Shown here piece after piece: positions 8,700 through 16,639 of a DNA stretch of 64,000 bases. A program made the position numbers and the translations under genes. Source of the DNA: Paludisphaera mucosa. GTDB taxonomy: Bacteria > Planctomycetota > Planctomycetia > Isosphaerales > Isosphaeraceae. The stretch is from assembly GCF_029589435.1 (NCBI RefSeq), contig NZ_JARRAG010000002.1, positions 3,844,001 through 3,908,000 on the forward strand, read 5' to 3'. Each line of letters starts with the position of its first letter. The stretch's first letter is position 1. The notes beneath the pieces were generated by a model. That model had not been told where the DNA came from. It was given only the letters and a program-made list of their open reading frames with translations, and made no database searches.

Positions 8700-9400
8700 T
8701 GGAACTCGAAGAACTCCAGCAGGAATGGCGGCGGCTCGATCAGAAGCTCGATCGATCGCTGTCTCTCCAGACCGAACTCGTGCGCCAGGTCGTGATGCCG
8801 CCCGCCCGTCGCCGCGTCCGTCGGCTGGCGGTCTGGCCTGCGATCGACGTCGCCTTCTGCGTGTTCGGGCTGATCCTCGTCGGGACGTTCGTGAGCGGGC
8901 ACGGGAGCGAGTGGCGACTGCTGGCCCCGGCCATCGCCGTCATGATCGGCTTCATCGCGCTCCTGGCGAGCAGCATCCGTCAACTCGCGGCCGTGGGTCG
9001 GATCGAATGGAGCGGGCCGGTCGCCGAGATCCAGGCCGCGCTCGAACGGCTCCGGGTCGCGAAGATCCGGCAGTTCAAGTGGGTCATGCTCCACTCGCCG
9101 CTCCTGGGGTTCTGCGGCTTCCTCGTGGGGGCGCACTGGCTGTTCGACTGGTTGACCGAGGGCCGCGTCGACGTCCTGGCCCGGCTCGACGCCCGGTGGG
9201 TCGCGGCCAATTACGCCTTCGGCGTGCTGTTCGCGCTCGCGGGTCGCCACGTCGCGCGATGGCTCGCAGCTCGATGGGCCGGGCGTCCCTGGTGGCGAGC
9301 GACGCTCGACGGCGTCTCCGGCGAGAGCCTACGGGCGGCGGCCCGGGACGTCGACCACTGGGCGAGCTTGCAGGATGATCCATCGAGGCCTGGCGGCTGA
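8699..9400 (+). CDS. four-helix membrane protein coupled to ECF sigma factor, possible anti-sigma factor
   Basis: Not recognised as a named family. An N-terminal charged amphipathic helix (MELEELQQEWRRLDQKL) of about 35 residues precedes four hydrophobic segments at about residues 45-68, 72-95, 128-150 and 165-190; the tail is soluble. The ATG at 8699 overlaps the sigma stop by one base, and a GTG directly before it (8696) is also possible. GGAAGGAGG lies just upstream as ribosome site. Coupled translation with the sigma gene and the cytoplasmic N-terminal helix suggest an anti-sigma or sigma-sequestering role. The HxxxCxxC zinc motif of classical anti-sigma factors is absent. Function is inferred only from context. 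Confidence 0.75.
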   Translation: MELEELQQEWRRLDQKLDRSLSLQTELVRQVVMPPARRRVRRLAVWPAIDVAFCVFGLILVGTFVSGHGSEWRLLAPAIAVMIGFIALLASSIRQLAAVGRIEWSGPVAEIQAALERLRVAKIRQFKWVMLHSPLLGFCGFLVGAHWLFDWLTEGRVDVLARLDARWVAANYAFGVLFALAGRHVARWLAARWAGRPWWRATLDGVSGESLRAAARDVDHWASLQDDPSRPGG

Positions 9401-9536
9401 CGGCATGGACTGTGTCGGAGATCCAACTCGGCGCTATAGCTTTCTCGGGTCAGAGGACGCAGGCTCACGCGGCTCCCACGGATTCGGACTCAGGGGTCGG
9501 CTCCAGTCAGCCGTAACTCTCTCCTCCCAAAAGAGA

Positions 9537-9566
9537 AAGCCCTTCGGCGTCCACGCCGAAGGGCTT
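9537..9566 (-). terminator. rho-independent terminator after tRNA-Pro
   Basis: A perfect 13-bp stem (AAGCCCTTCGGCG / CGCCGAAGGGCTT) with the 4-nt loop TCCA lies 14 bp past the tRNA 3' end. Read on the minus strand it is followed by a T-rich run (TTCTCTTTT). This is a textbook intrinsic terminator. Confidence 0.85.
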
Positions 9567-9580
9567 GTGTTTGTGAAAAG

Positions 9581-9654
9581 TCGGGGCGACGGGATTCGAA
9601 CCCATGACCTCCTGCTCCCAAGGCAGGCGCGCTACCAGGCTGCGCTACGCCCCG
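9581..9654 (-). tRNA. tRNA-Pro (anticodon UGG)
   Basis: This 74-nt cloverleaf on the minus strand begins CGGGGCG, pairing with CGCCCCG, and has discriminator A. The D arm is GCGCAGCCTGGTAGCGC. The anticodon stem-loop is CCTGC-CTTGGGA-GCAGG, giving anticodon TGG. The T arm contains GGTTCGAATCC. CCA is not encoded. It has its own promoter upstream and its own terminator downstream. Confidence 0.95.
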
Positions 9655-9672
9655 CGTTTCGAGACATCAGGC

Positions 9673-9701
9673 ATCGTAAGCGGAGGCGCGGCGGCGGTCA
9701 A
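9673..9701 (-). promoter_or_regulatory. promoter of tRNA-Pro
   Basis: TTGACC (9701-9696), 17-bp spacer, TACGAT (9678-9673), ending 18 nt before the tRNA 5' end. The position and both boxes are as expected for a housekeeping sigma promoter. Confidence 0.75.
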
Positions 9702-9742
9702 GCGAAGGCTGGACCGCCGCGGGACCCGTGGGAGGCGACGCC

Positions 9743-10546
9743 TCAACCGAAGCTCGGGGCGAGAGATGCGTGGGAGACGGCGGTCGTCACGTCCGCCGCC
9801 GCGGCGGCGGATTCGGCGACGGACAGGGGCCACCGCAGTCGGGCCTCGGCGTCCGGACGAGGCGTCCAGTCGAGCCGACCGCGATGTTCGGAAACCACTC
9901 GTGCGAGCAGGGGGAGCGACAGCGACTGCGTGGTCGAGGCCAGGGCCGCGTGTGGCGAGGTGGGTCCGGGGGGCGACGCGTCGAGCGGGGCCGCCGCGAA
10001 CTCCCTCCACTCCACCTCAAAATGGCGGGCGGTGGTCCACCAGGACAGGACCGCGCCGCCGCCCGGAGACAGCCGCGAGGCGCGCCAGGCGATGAAGCCG
10101 TCGAGGGCCGAGGAGAGCCGCATCGCGTCGAACTCGCCCGTCGATTCGCCGGCGGGCGGCTCGATCGTGAGCGTGAGGCCCTGACGCTGGAAGGCCGCGA
10201 CCCAGCTTCGCGCGCGCTCGTCGACGATCGCCCGGAAAGGCTGCCGCACGAAGGTCAGCGACATCGAGCGGTAGATCGACTGGATGAGGTCGAACAGGCG
10301 CTCGACCTCGGTGTAGGTCCGATTGAGTTCGTCCCAACGTTCGGGCAGCGGCCCGGTGGCGGCCCGTTTCGTCAGATAGAAGCTCATCTTCATGCTGTTG
10401 AGCAAGTTCCGGCAGCGATGGTTGAATCCGCTGAGCGCCTGCCGGAGGGGTTCGAGCTGGCCGTCGTCGATGAACCGGAGCAAAGAGCCACTCAAACCGT
10501 CGTCCGCCGATCCGTCATGCGGGTGTTGCGACATCGAGTTTTGCAC
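9743..10546 (-). CDS. degenerate histidine-kinase-like protein
   Basis: A 267-residue soluble protein. An N-terminal helical region contains a His-bearing segment, FNHRCRNLLNSMKMSFYL, that resembles a DHp dimerisation helix. Later segments recall the HATPase fold: DAMRLSSALDGFIAWRASRL sits where the N-box would be but has no NxxxNA Asn. SLPLLARVVSEHRGRLDW resembles the helix with the H-G-G motif that follows the G2 box. No G1 DxGxG box is visible, so ATP binding is doubtful. It may be a phosphotransfer or scaffold protein derived from a kinase. No receiver gene is adjacent. An inverted repeat lies 15 bp upstream of its ATG. Confidence 0.65.
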   Translation of the reverse strand: MQNSMSQHPHDGSADDGLSGSLLRFIDDGQLEPLRQALSGFNHRCRNLLNSMKMSFYLTKRAATGPLPERWDELNRTYTEVERLFDLIQSIYRSMSLTFVRQPFRAIVDERARSWVAAFQRQGLTLTIEPPAGESTGEFDAMRLSSALDGFIAWRASRLSPGGGAVLSWWTTARHFEVEWREFAAAPLDASPPGPTSPHAALASTTQSLSLPLLARVVSEHRGRLDWTPRPDAEARLRWPLSVAESAAAAADVTTAVSHASLAPSFG

Positions 10547-10868
10547 CTGGGTCTTCGTTTGCCGTCCGTCGAACTAGGCAGGACGGACGGCCTATGATGG
10601 CAGCATCGGGGACGAACCCGCAAGGGATTCCCGTCCGTTATCGAAAGCCGCGCGACTGTATCAGGATGGTGCTCCTCCTGGGCAAATCATGCGCCGAAAA
10701 CCTTGAGAGGTCCCCCTGTCGTACAGTGGGCGGTTTTATCGAGATGCGCGAAGGGGCGCGGGCCGCCGAAACGGACCGCGCCCCCTGTCGGGCGGATACC
10801 CGCGTTCTCGATTCCTTCATGAGGGTCCGAAATGGGAAGCGACGCCCTCACAGTCGGCTTGCACGCCC
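10547..10868. other. intergenic region between kinase-like gene and parB, with two hairpins
   Basis: There is no convincing gene in these 322 bp; a 60-codon minus frame has no ribosome site or family features. The region holds an inverted repeat GCCGTCCGTC/GACGGACGGC (10561-10591, 11-nt loop) just upstream of the kinase-like ATG. A 9-bp hairpin GGGGCGCGG/CCGCGCCCC (10753-10784) lies about 85 bp past parB; it lacks a T-run, so it is only a possible terminator. Confidence 0.5.
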
Positions 10869-11750
10869 TCAGGCGCCCCGGATCAGGGCGCAGACGCGGT
10901 CGAACTCCTCCTGGCTGTTGAAGTCGATGATGACCTGCCCCTTCTCGGCGGTCCGCGAGCGGATCAGGACGGCGGTGCCGAACCGCTGGTGGAGCTGCTG
11001 TTCCAGCTCCACGATGTGGGGGGCCTTCACCAGCACATGCGCCGCGTCCTTGCGGAGGCGGGGCTTCGCCGGAGTCGGGACGCCGGTGGCGACGAGGGCC
11101 TCGGTCTGGCGGACCGAGAGCCGCTCGGCGATCACCCGGCGGAGTGCGACGACCTGGCTGTCGGCGTCGGGGAGGCCCAGCAGCGCCCGGGCGTGGCCCT
11201 GGGTGACGGCGTTGTCGCGGACGGCGTCGAGGACTTCCTGGGGGAGGTCCAGCAGCCGGATCAGGTTGGAGACGGTCGAGCGGTCGAGCCCCAGCCGGCC
11301 GGCGAGTTCTTCCTGCGTGCCCCCGTAGCGCGAGAGGTATTCGCGGAAGGCGGTCGCCTTGTCGACGGCGTTGAGGTCCTCGCGCTGGAGGTTCTCGACC
11401 ATGGCCAGCTCGAAGACCCGCTGGTCGTCCAGGTCCATCACCCGCGCGGGGATGTCGTGGAGTTGGGCCTCGATGCTCGCCCGCAGCCGGCGCTCGCCGG
11501 CGATGAGCTGGTAGCGGTCGCCGACGGCGCGCACCAGGATCGGCTGGAGGATCCCGTGCTGGCGGATCGAGTCGGCGAGCGTCGCCAGCTCGGCCGGCGC
11601 GAAGTGGCGGCGGGGCTGATAGGGGTTGGGGTCGACCTGGTCCACGGCGACGTGGAGCAGCTCGGATTCCTCCAGCGACCCGGGCTCGAATCCCCCCTCT
11701 TCGCGTCCCAAGAGAGCCTCGAGCCCACGTCCCAGGCGTCGTTTATTCAC
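10869..11750 (-). CDS. parB: chromosome partitioning protein ParB
   Basis: A centromere-binding CTPase clamp that loads at parS and works with ParA in chromosome segregation. The GTG at 11750 is chosen: it gives the canonical N-terminus MNKRRLGRGLEALLG and overlaps the parA stop by 8 bp (GTGAATAA). The longer ATG start would add MSWRSST with a larger overlap. The N-terminal CTP-binding region has PNPYQPRRHF, LIAGERRLRA and ENLQRED. The HTH is EELAGRLGLDRSTVSNLIRL, and QGHARALLGL follows. The C-terminal dimerisation domain is complete. It is translationally coupled to parA. Confidence 0.95.
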   Translation of the reverse strand: MNKRRLGRGLEALLGREEGGFEPGSLEESELLHVAVDQVDPNPYQPRRHFAPAELATLADSIRQHGILQPILVRAVGDRYQLIAGERRLRASIEAQLHDIPARVMDLDDQRVFELAMVENLQREDLNAVDKATAFREYLSRYGGTQEELAGRLGLDRSTVSNLIRLLDLPQEVLDAVRDNAVTQGHARALLGLPDADSQVVALRRVIAERLSVRQTEALVATGVPTPAKPRLRKDAAHVLVKAPHIVELEQQLHQRFGTAVLIRSRTAEKGQVIIDFNSQEEFDRVCALIRGA

Positions 11751-12489
11751 GGTCGATGACCTCCATGACAAGTTCCGTGTAGGCTCTGGCGCCCCGGGCC
11801 CTCGGCGCGTAGTCGAGGACGCTCCGTCCGTGGCTGGGCGCCTCGCTGATGTGCACGTCGCGCGGGATCAATGAATCGAAGACCGTCTCGTCGAAGTACT
11901 GGCGGACCTCGTTGACCACCTCGTTCGCCAGGTCGAGCGCCGGGTCGTACATGGTCAGCACGATCCCGCCGATCTCCAGGCGGTGGTTGTCCTTGGCCTT
12001 GGTCTGACGGGCCAGCTCGATGATCTGCGAGAGCCCTTCCATCGCGAAGTATTCGCACTGGATCGGGATGTAGATCTCGGCAGACGCTCCCAGCGAGGCC
12101 CGCGTCAACTGCCCGAGCGACGGCGGGCAGTCGATCAGGACGTAAGTGTACCGGCTCAACTCCCCGTTCAACTGCTGGCGGAGCGTCGACGCCCGCTGTC
12201 GGTTGGAGGCCGAGAGCGCGTCGGCGTCGGCGAGGCTCTGCGAGCCCGGCAGCACGAACAGGTTCGCCTGCGACGTCTCGACGACCGACTCGGCCAGCGG
12301 CTTGCCCGCCAGCAGCGGATGCCGCTGCGCCGGCTCGACCCCGAGCCCGCTGGTCGCGTTGCACTGGGGGTCGACGTCGATCACGAGGGCCGTCCGCCCC
12401 GACTTCGCCAGCCCGGCGGCGATGTTGATCGCGGTCGTCGTCTTCCCCACGCCCCCCTTTTGATTGGCCACGCTGATGATCTTGGCCAT
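11743..12489 (-). CDS. parA: chromosome partitioning ATPase ParA (Soj family)
   Basis: A 248-residue P-loop ATPase that binds DNA non-specifically when ATP-bound and moves ParB-parS complexes. The deviant Walker A KGGVGKTT lies at residues 11-18. The Walker A' region is VIDVDPQCNATSGLG, and Walker B is YVLIDCPPSLGQLT. SEAPSHGRSVLDYAP is the family C-terminal signature. A good ribosome site (GGGGAGGA) precedes the ATG at 12489. The pair is often near the replication origin in bacteria, but no dnaA, gidA/gidB or rpmH is in this window to support that here. Confidence 0.95.
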   Translation of the reverse strand: MAKIISVANQKGGVGKTTTAINIAAGLAKSGRTALVIDVDPQCNATSGLGVEPAQRHPLLAGKPLAESVVETSQANLFVLPGSQSLADADALSASNRQRASTLRQQLNGELSRYTYVLIDCPPSLGQLTRASLGASAEIYIPIQCEYFAMEGLSQIIELARQTKAKDNHRLEIGGIVLTMYDPALDLANEVVNEVRQYFDETVFDSLIPRDVHISEAPSHGRSVLDYAPRARGARAYTELVMEVIDRE

Positions 12490-12698
12490 CGAAATCGCAT
12501 CCTCCCCGGAAGCCTTCGGCGTTCCTCCTTTGCGGATTCATCGGCTGATGCGGGCGGAAACTCGACCCGTCTCGGCGGGCCGGAGGTCTTCCCATGGACG
12601 GCATGGAAGCGGGGCAAGCGAGGCAAGATCGACCGGCGGGCCGATCCGCAAAGTCCGTGCAGACCCCGGCATGCGACCAGCTTGCCAGACCGGCCGCG

Positions 12699-14060
12699 TC
12701 AGCGGCCGTGCATCAACCGCGCGGCGTCGGCTTCGAGCCGGTCACTGTAGACGACGGGGTAATGCGATTCGGACCCGGGCGCCTTCAGCTCGTCGGGGAG
12801 GGCCGCGAGCTGGGCCTGGCATCGGGCGCGGATCTCGGCGATCGACGGCGGCCGGCCGACGAGGCACCCGGCCCGGAGGACGGGCGTCAGGAGCGGCTCG
12901 AGGCCGTCGGGCGCAGGCTCGTCGGCCCGTGCGACCAGATCGCCGGCGAAAATCCCCGAAGGGTCGCGGCGGCGGTAGACCTGCTTCGCCATCGGGTACG
13001 TCTTCTTGCCGGGGGCGAGCTTGACCCGTCCCGCGCCCTCCATCTCGACGAGCTTGTAGACCATGGAGATCGCCGGGGCGTCGCGCGAGGTGACCAGCTC
13101 CGTGCCGATCCCGTAGCCGTCGATCGGCGCGGCCGAGGCGGCCAGTTCCTCCAGGGCGTTCTCATCGAGGTCCCCCGAGGCCACGATCTTGACGTCCGCC
13201 CTGCCCTGCTCGTCGAGGATCGCGCGGGCCTTTGGCGCGAGGTCGGCGAGGTCGCCGCTGTCGATGCGGACGGCCGATCCCGGCGGGGCGTTCGCCGCGG
13301 CCTTGCGAACGCCTTCGAGCGTGTCGTACGTGTCGACGAGGAGCGTCGTCGAGGTGGGGAAGACGCGGGCGTAGGCCTCGAACGCCTCGGCCTCGGTCGC
13401 GAACGACTGGACCCAGGAATGGGCCATCGTGCCGACGCAGGGGATCCCCAGCCGCCGCGCGGCCTCGACGTGGCTGGTGGCGTCGAAGCCCGCCAGGTAC
13501 GCCGCTCGCGCCGCCAGCAGGCCGGCCTGGGGCCCGTGGGCGCGGCGGGCGCCGAACTCGAACAGCGACTTGCCCCGCGCCGCGATCACCATCCGGGCGG
13601 CCTTCGACGCCACGAGCGTGGGATAGCCGAGCGACGCCAGCAGGAACGTCTCGACCCACTGCGCCTGCGGCAGCGGCGCGGTCACCCGTACGAGGGTCTC
13701 GCCCGGGAATACGACGGTCCCCTCCGGGATCGCGAAGACGTCGCCTTCGAAGCGCAGTCGGCGCAGGGTTTCGAAGAACGTCGCGGGAAGGCCCTTGAAC
13801 GCCGGCCAGCGTCGCAGCGCCTCGACTTGCTCGTTCGAGAAGGCCAGCCGCGACAAATCGCCGATCGCCTGTTCGAGCCCGGCGAAGACCAGGAACGACC
13901 GGTTCGGCGGCAGGCGTCGGACGAAGATCTCGAAGGTCGCCGATTTCCCGCCCATCCCCTCGGCGAGGTACCCGGCGAGCATCGTCAGCTCGTACAGGTC
14001 GGTGACCGGTCCCAGGGCCTCGGGATCGGGCCAGAGCGAGACGAACGGCTCGGGCGTCAT
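12699..14060 (-). CDS. pncB: nicotinate phosphoribosyltransferase
   Basis: Converts nicotinate and PRPP to nicotinate mononucleotide in NAD salvage. The ATG at 14060 gives a 453-residue protein beginning near the conserved TDLYELTMLAGYL. Other family blocks include FEIFVRRLPPNRSFLVFAGL, FEFGARRAHGPQAG, GTMAHSWVQSF (with the regulatory/phosphorylated His) and VRIDSGDLADLAPKAR. GDLDENALEELAA and GYGIGTELVTS form the C-terminal part of the barrel. Its start codon overlaps the stop of the upstream GT39-like gene (ATGA), so the two are coupled, an unusual pairing with no obvious metabolic link. Confidence 0.95.
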   Translation of the reverse strand: MTPEPFVSLWPDPEALGPVTDLYELTMLAGYLAEGMGGKSATFEIFVRRLPPNRSFLVFAGLEQAIGDLSRLAFSNEQVEALRRWPAFKGLPATFFETLRRLRFEGDVFAIPEGTVVFPGETLVRVTAPLPQAQWVETFLLASLGYPTLVASKAARMVIAARGKSLFEFGARRAHGPQAGLLAARAAYLAGFDATSHVEAARRLGIPCVGTMAHSWVQSFATEAEAFEAYARVFPTSTTLLVDTYDTLEGVRKAAANAPPGSAVRIDSGDLADLAPKARAILDEQGRADVKIVASGDLDENALEELAASAAPIDGYGIGTELVTSRDAPAISMVYKLVEMEGAGRVKLAPGKKTYPMAKQVYRRRDPSGIFAGDLVARADEPAPDGLEPLLTPVLRAGCLVGRPPSIAEIRARCQAQLAALPDELKAPGSESHYPVVYSDRLEADAARLMHGR

Positions 14061-15736
14061 CGGGGATCTCCGGTGCCTCGGGGGACCATCAACCATAGGG
14101 GGGCGTCGGCTTCCTCGGGCCGGGCCCCGGCCGTCGCGCCGGGGTCGACGTCGAGACGAGTCGGCAGGTTCAGCCAGGTGGGAAAGGTGGCCCGCGTCTC
14201 CCAGCGCTCCTGCAATCGGGCGACGTCGCCGGACTGGCGAAGCTGAGCGAGATCCACAAGAACCCACGAACCGTCGTCGTTCTTCAAGAGGCCCTCCAGA
14301 TCGCCCTCGACCCGGACCCCACCCCCGCCCCGCGCATAATAGAAGGTGAACGGCGGCCGGACCAGCGCCCGAAGCCCCGTCTTGCCCTCGGGAAGACTCT
14401 TCAAGAGCCGGGCCGTCGCCAGCCGCAGCGAGTCGCTGGGGGCGAGGATCCCCGGGCTCGCCTCCGCCCCGATGGGTACGCTCGAAGCGATCAGCGATTG
14501 CGACAGGGCCGCCCCACAGCAAGCGACGGCCAGCGGGACGCGGTTCCATCGCAGCTCGGTCATGGCACTCATCCCCGGTTCGATCAGGCTGGCGAGGAGC
14601 CCCGCGGTCGCGACCCAGCCGAGCGCCTGGATCGGCAGCCAGAGCCGCGCGTAGGGATGATAGAACGGCGTCAGGATCGAGAGCCCGACCCAGGCGACGC
14701 CCAGCAGCCGGAGCCCCGGCGACGCCCCATTCCCGAGGAAGACCAGCCGGGCGAGTCCGACCCACCACAAGACCGTGGGAGCCGCGACGGCCGCCGCGGC
14801 GAGCGAGGCGATCCCAAGCCACGCCCGCCGCGAGGTCCGGACCCGACCCCGGACCAGCGCCACGCCGGCGACGGTCAGGATGCAAGCAGCGAGGTTCCAC
14901 GCGAAACCTCCCGATAAGATGCTCATCTGTTCGAGCTGGTGCGCCCAGTGCGGGAGCCACGACCCGACCGAGCCGACGTAGCCGCGATGATGCGCCATCA
15001 GCGCGGCGTACCCTCCGTGCGACTCGACGAACGCGAACCAGGGGGCGTAAGCCAAAGCCGCCACGACCGCCGCCAGCGATCCCCAGCCCCAGACACGCCG
15101 CTGATATGACGCCGTTCGTCGCGAGGAGTCGAGTGCCGTGATCGTCGCGGCGGTGATCATCACGGCGACCCCCAGCGTCCAGCCGCTGTACTTGACGAGC
15201 TGCGCGACCCCGGTCGCCGCGCCGAGGAGGATCGAGGTGACCGCGCCGGGGCGTTCCAGGAACCGCTGACCCAGGACGAGCCCGACCAGCCAGCAGAGGA
15301 CGAACGTCGCGTCGGTGAGCGCCATCCGCGAGAAGGCGACGTGGAAACCCGAGGCCGCGACGAGCGCCGCGACCGTCGCGCCGGCGCCGGGCCCGAACGT
15401 GCGCCGGGCGAGCCAGGCCGCGGCCGGGATCGCCAGCGTGCCGGTCGCCACCGAGACCAGGATCGCCGCGACGTCGCTCGGCCCGAGGATCGTGTAGGCC
15501 AGGCCGACGAGCAGCGGGAATCCGGCCGGGGCGTAGGGGACCACCAGCGGGTCGATCCCGCCCGGCCCGAGCGGCCAGAGCCCGGCGATCGCATAGATCC
15601 CTTCATCGAAATGGACGAGCCCCAGCCGGCCCAGGCCCCAGGCCCGCACGCCCAGCCCGAAGGCCGTCATGGCGGCCACGAAGGCCCACTCGCGGCGATT
15701 CGTCAGGGTTCCCGGCGTCGGCTCGGCTGGCTTCAT
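14057..15736 (-). CDS. GT39/ArnT-like dolichyl- or polyprenyl-phosphate sugar transferase, integral membrane
   Basis: A 559-residue protein with about 11-12 hydrophobic segments. The first periplasmic loop contains HFDEGIYAIAG, the acidic DE pair typical of the GT-C mannosyltransferase fold (GT39/ArnT/PMT family). SRMALTDATFVLCWLVGLVL resembles the family's second conserved loop. The C-terminal ~130 residues are soluble. It should transfer a sugar from a polyprenyl-phosphate donor to lipid, glycan or protein on the outer face of the membrane; the acceptor is unknown. A TAGAAT box lies only about 9 nt upstream of the ATG, so the transcript may be nearly leaderless. The stop overlaps the pncB start. 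Confidence 0.85.
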   Translation of the reverse strand: MKPAEPTPGTLTNRREWAFVAAMTAFGLGVRAWGLGRLGLVHFDEGIYAIAGLWPLGPGGIDPLVVPYAPAGFPLLVGLAYTILGPSDVAAILVSVATGTLAIPAAAWLARRTFGPGAGATVAALVAASGFHVAFSRMALTDATFVLCWLVGLVLGQRFLERPGAVTSILLGAATGVAQLVKYSGWTLGVAVMITAATITALDSSRRTASYQRRVWGWGSLAAVVAALAYAPWFAFVESHGGYAALMAHHRGYVGSVGSWLPHWAHQLEQMSILSGGFAWNLAACILTVAGVALVRGRVRTSRRAWLGIASLAAAAVAAPTVLWWVGLARLVFLGNGASPGLRLLGVAWVGLSILTPFYHPYARLWLPIQALGWVATAGLLASLIEPGMSAMTELRWNRVPLAVACCGAALSQSLIASSVPIGAEASPGILAPSDSLRLATARLLKSLPEGKTGLRALVRPPFTFYYARGGGGVRVEGDLEGLLKNDDGSWVLVDLAQLRQSGDVARLQERWETRATFPTWLNLPTRLDVDPGATAGARPEEADAPLWLMVPRGTGDPR

Positions 15737-15806
15737 GGGGGACGATTCTATCGCGACGCGGCCCGCCCCCGCACGCGGTCGCCGCGAAATCCCCTCCCCT
15801 GCAGGC

Positions 15807-16361
15807 TCAGACGCCGGCCGGCCGACGCCGCGCGGCCAGGGCCCCGACGGCCAGCCCGCCGAGTCCCAGGAGGACCAGGCCGGCCGGCTCGGGCACAGCG
15901 ACGAACTCGCTCAACTGGCCGCGGATTTCGCCGTCGGGGAAGTTGGGCGTGTGCAGGTTGACGTACGTTTCGCCGGCCTGGATGGCGACGAGGGCGTCGG
16001 CGAAGGACGCCGGCCCGCCGGGGGCCGCGATGAAGTCGGCCGCCGTCAGGAGCCCGACGAGGGCGCCGTCGGTCCCGGTCCCCGGCGGGATGACGAAGGG
16101 CAGGATGACCGGCCCGGTGGTCCCGGCCGAACCGAAATGGATGTGGGCCGCGGCCAGGTCGCCCGAGAGGCCGCCGAACGAGATCACGTAGGCCAGTTCC
16201 CCGGACGCCGACTCGTAGGTCAGGGCGGCGAAGCCGACGGCCGGCGAGGCGTTCGGCGGGACCTGCTGGTCGCCGGTCAGGGTCGCCGTGACGATGAAAT
16301 CGGCGCGGGCGGCCGAAGAGACGAGCAGCAGGGCCAGGAGAGGGGCGAGTGCGGGCTTCAT
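15807..16361 (-). CDS. CHRD-domain exported protein with PEP-CTERM sorting signal
   Basis: The start at the ATG at 16361 gives a signal peptide (KPALAPLLALLLVSSAARA) and an AAGGA ribosome site. Residues about 20-150 form a CHRD domain: TATLTGDQQVPPNASPAVGF begins it, then AAAHIHFGSAGTTGPVI, and it ends with TYVNLHTPNFPDGEIRGQL. The last 25 residues are VPEPAGLVLLGLGGLAVGAL then a basic tail, a PEP-CTERM sorting signal for exosortase-type processing linked to exopolysaccharide. The product is 184 residues. No exosortase gene lies in the window. The molecular function of CHRD domains is not established. Confidence 0.92.
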   Translation of the reverse strand: MKPALAPLLALLLVSSAARADFIVTATLTGDQQVPPNASPAVGFAALTYESASGELAYVISFGGLSGDLAAAHIHFGSAGTTGPVILPFVIPPGTGTDGALVGLLTAADFIAAPGGPASFADALVAIQAGETYVNLHTPNFPDGEIRGQLSEFVAVPEPAGLVLLGLGGLAVGALAARRRPAGV

Positions 16362-16391
16362 GGTGCCGTTCCTTCGTACGTATGATCTGGA

Positions 16392-16419
16392 TTCGTACAT
16401 CTTGGATCACGTTCGACAA
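16392..16419 (-). promoter_or_regulatory. candidate promoter of the CHRD gene
   Basis: On the minus strand TTGTCG (16419-16414) is followed after 16 bp by TACGAA (16397-16392), about 30 nt before the ATG. Two TTCGTAC direct repeats overlap the region. The match is moderate. Confidence 0.4.
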
Positions 16420-16639
16420 TCTAACCGCGCGAGACCGGCTCGCCTAGCCCCTTAACTGCGCAGGCCGGCGGTCCGGAGACAATTTTCCTCCCGCGACGCC
16501 GGATGTTCCGGGGACGGGCGCGGTCGGCCGCGTCGCGTCGTAGTAGAATGAATAAGGGTTGGGGACGGTCCCGGTCGGGCCTCGCCCCTGACACCGCGAA
16601 GGATGACGAGCCGGCGATTCGAGCCTGGAGGCGGCGACC

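Noticed and set aside
10638-10820. A 60-codon minus frame next to parB
   Set aside because: Arg/Ser-rich, no ribosome site, and overlaps hairpins; not supported as a gene.
12699-14960. A 753-residue open frame extending pncB upstream
   Set aside because: The first 300 residues are Arg/Pro-rich noise antisense to the GT39-like gene; the family start is at 14060.
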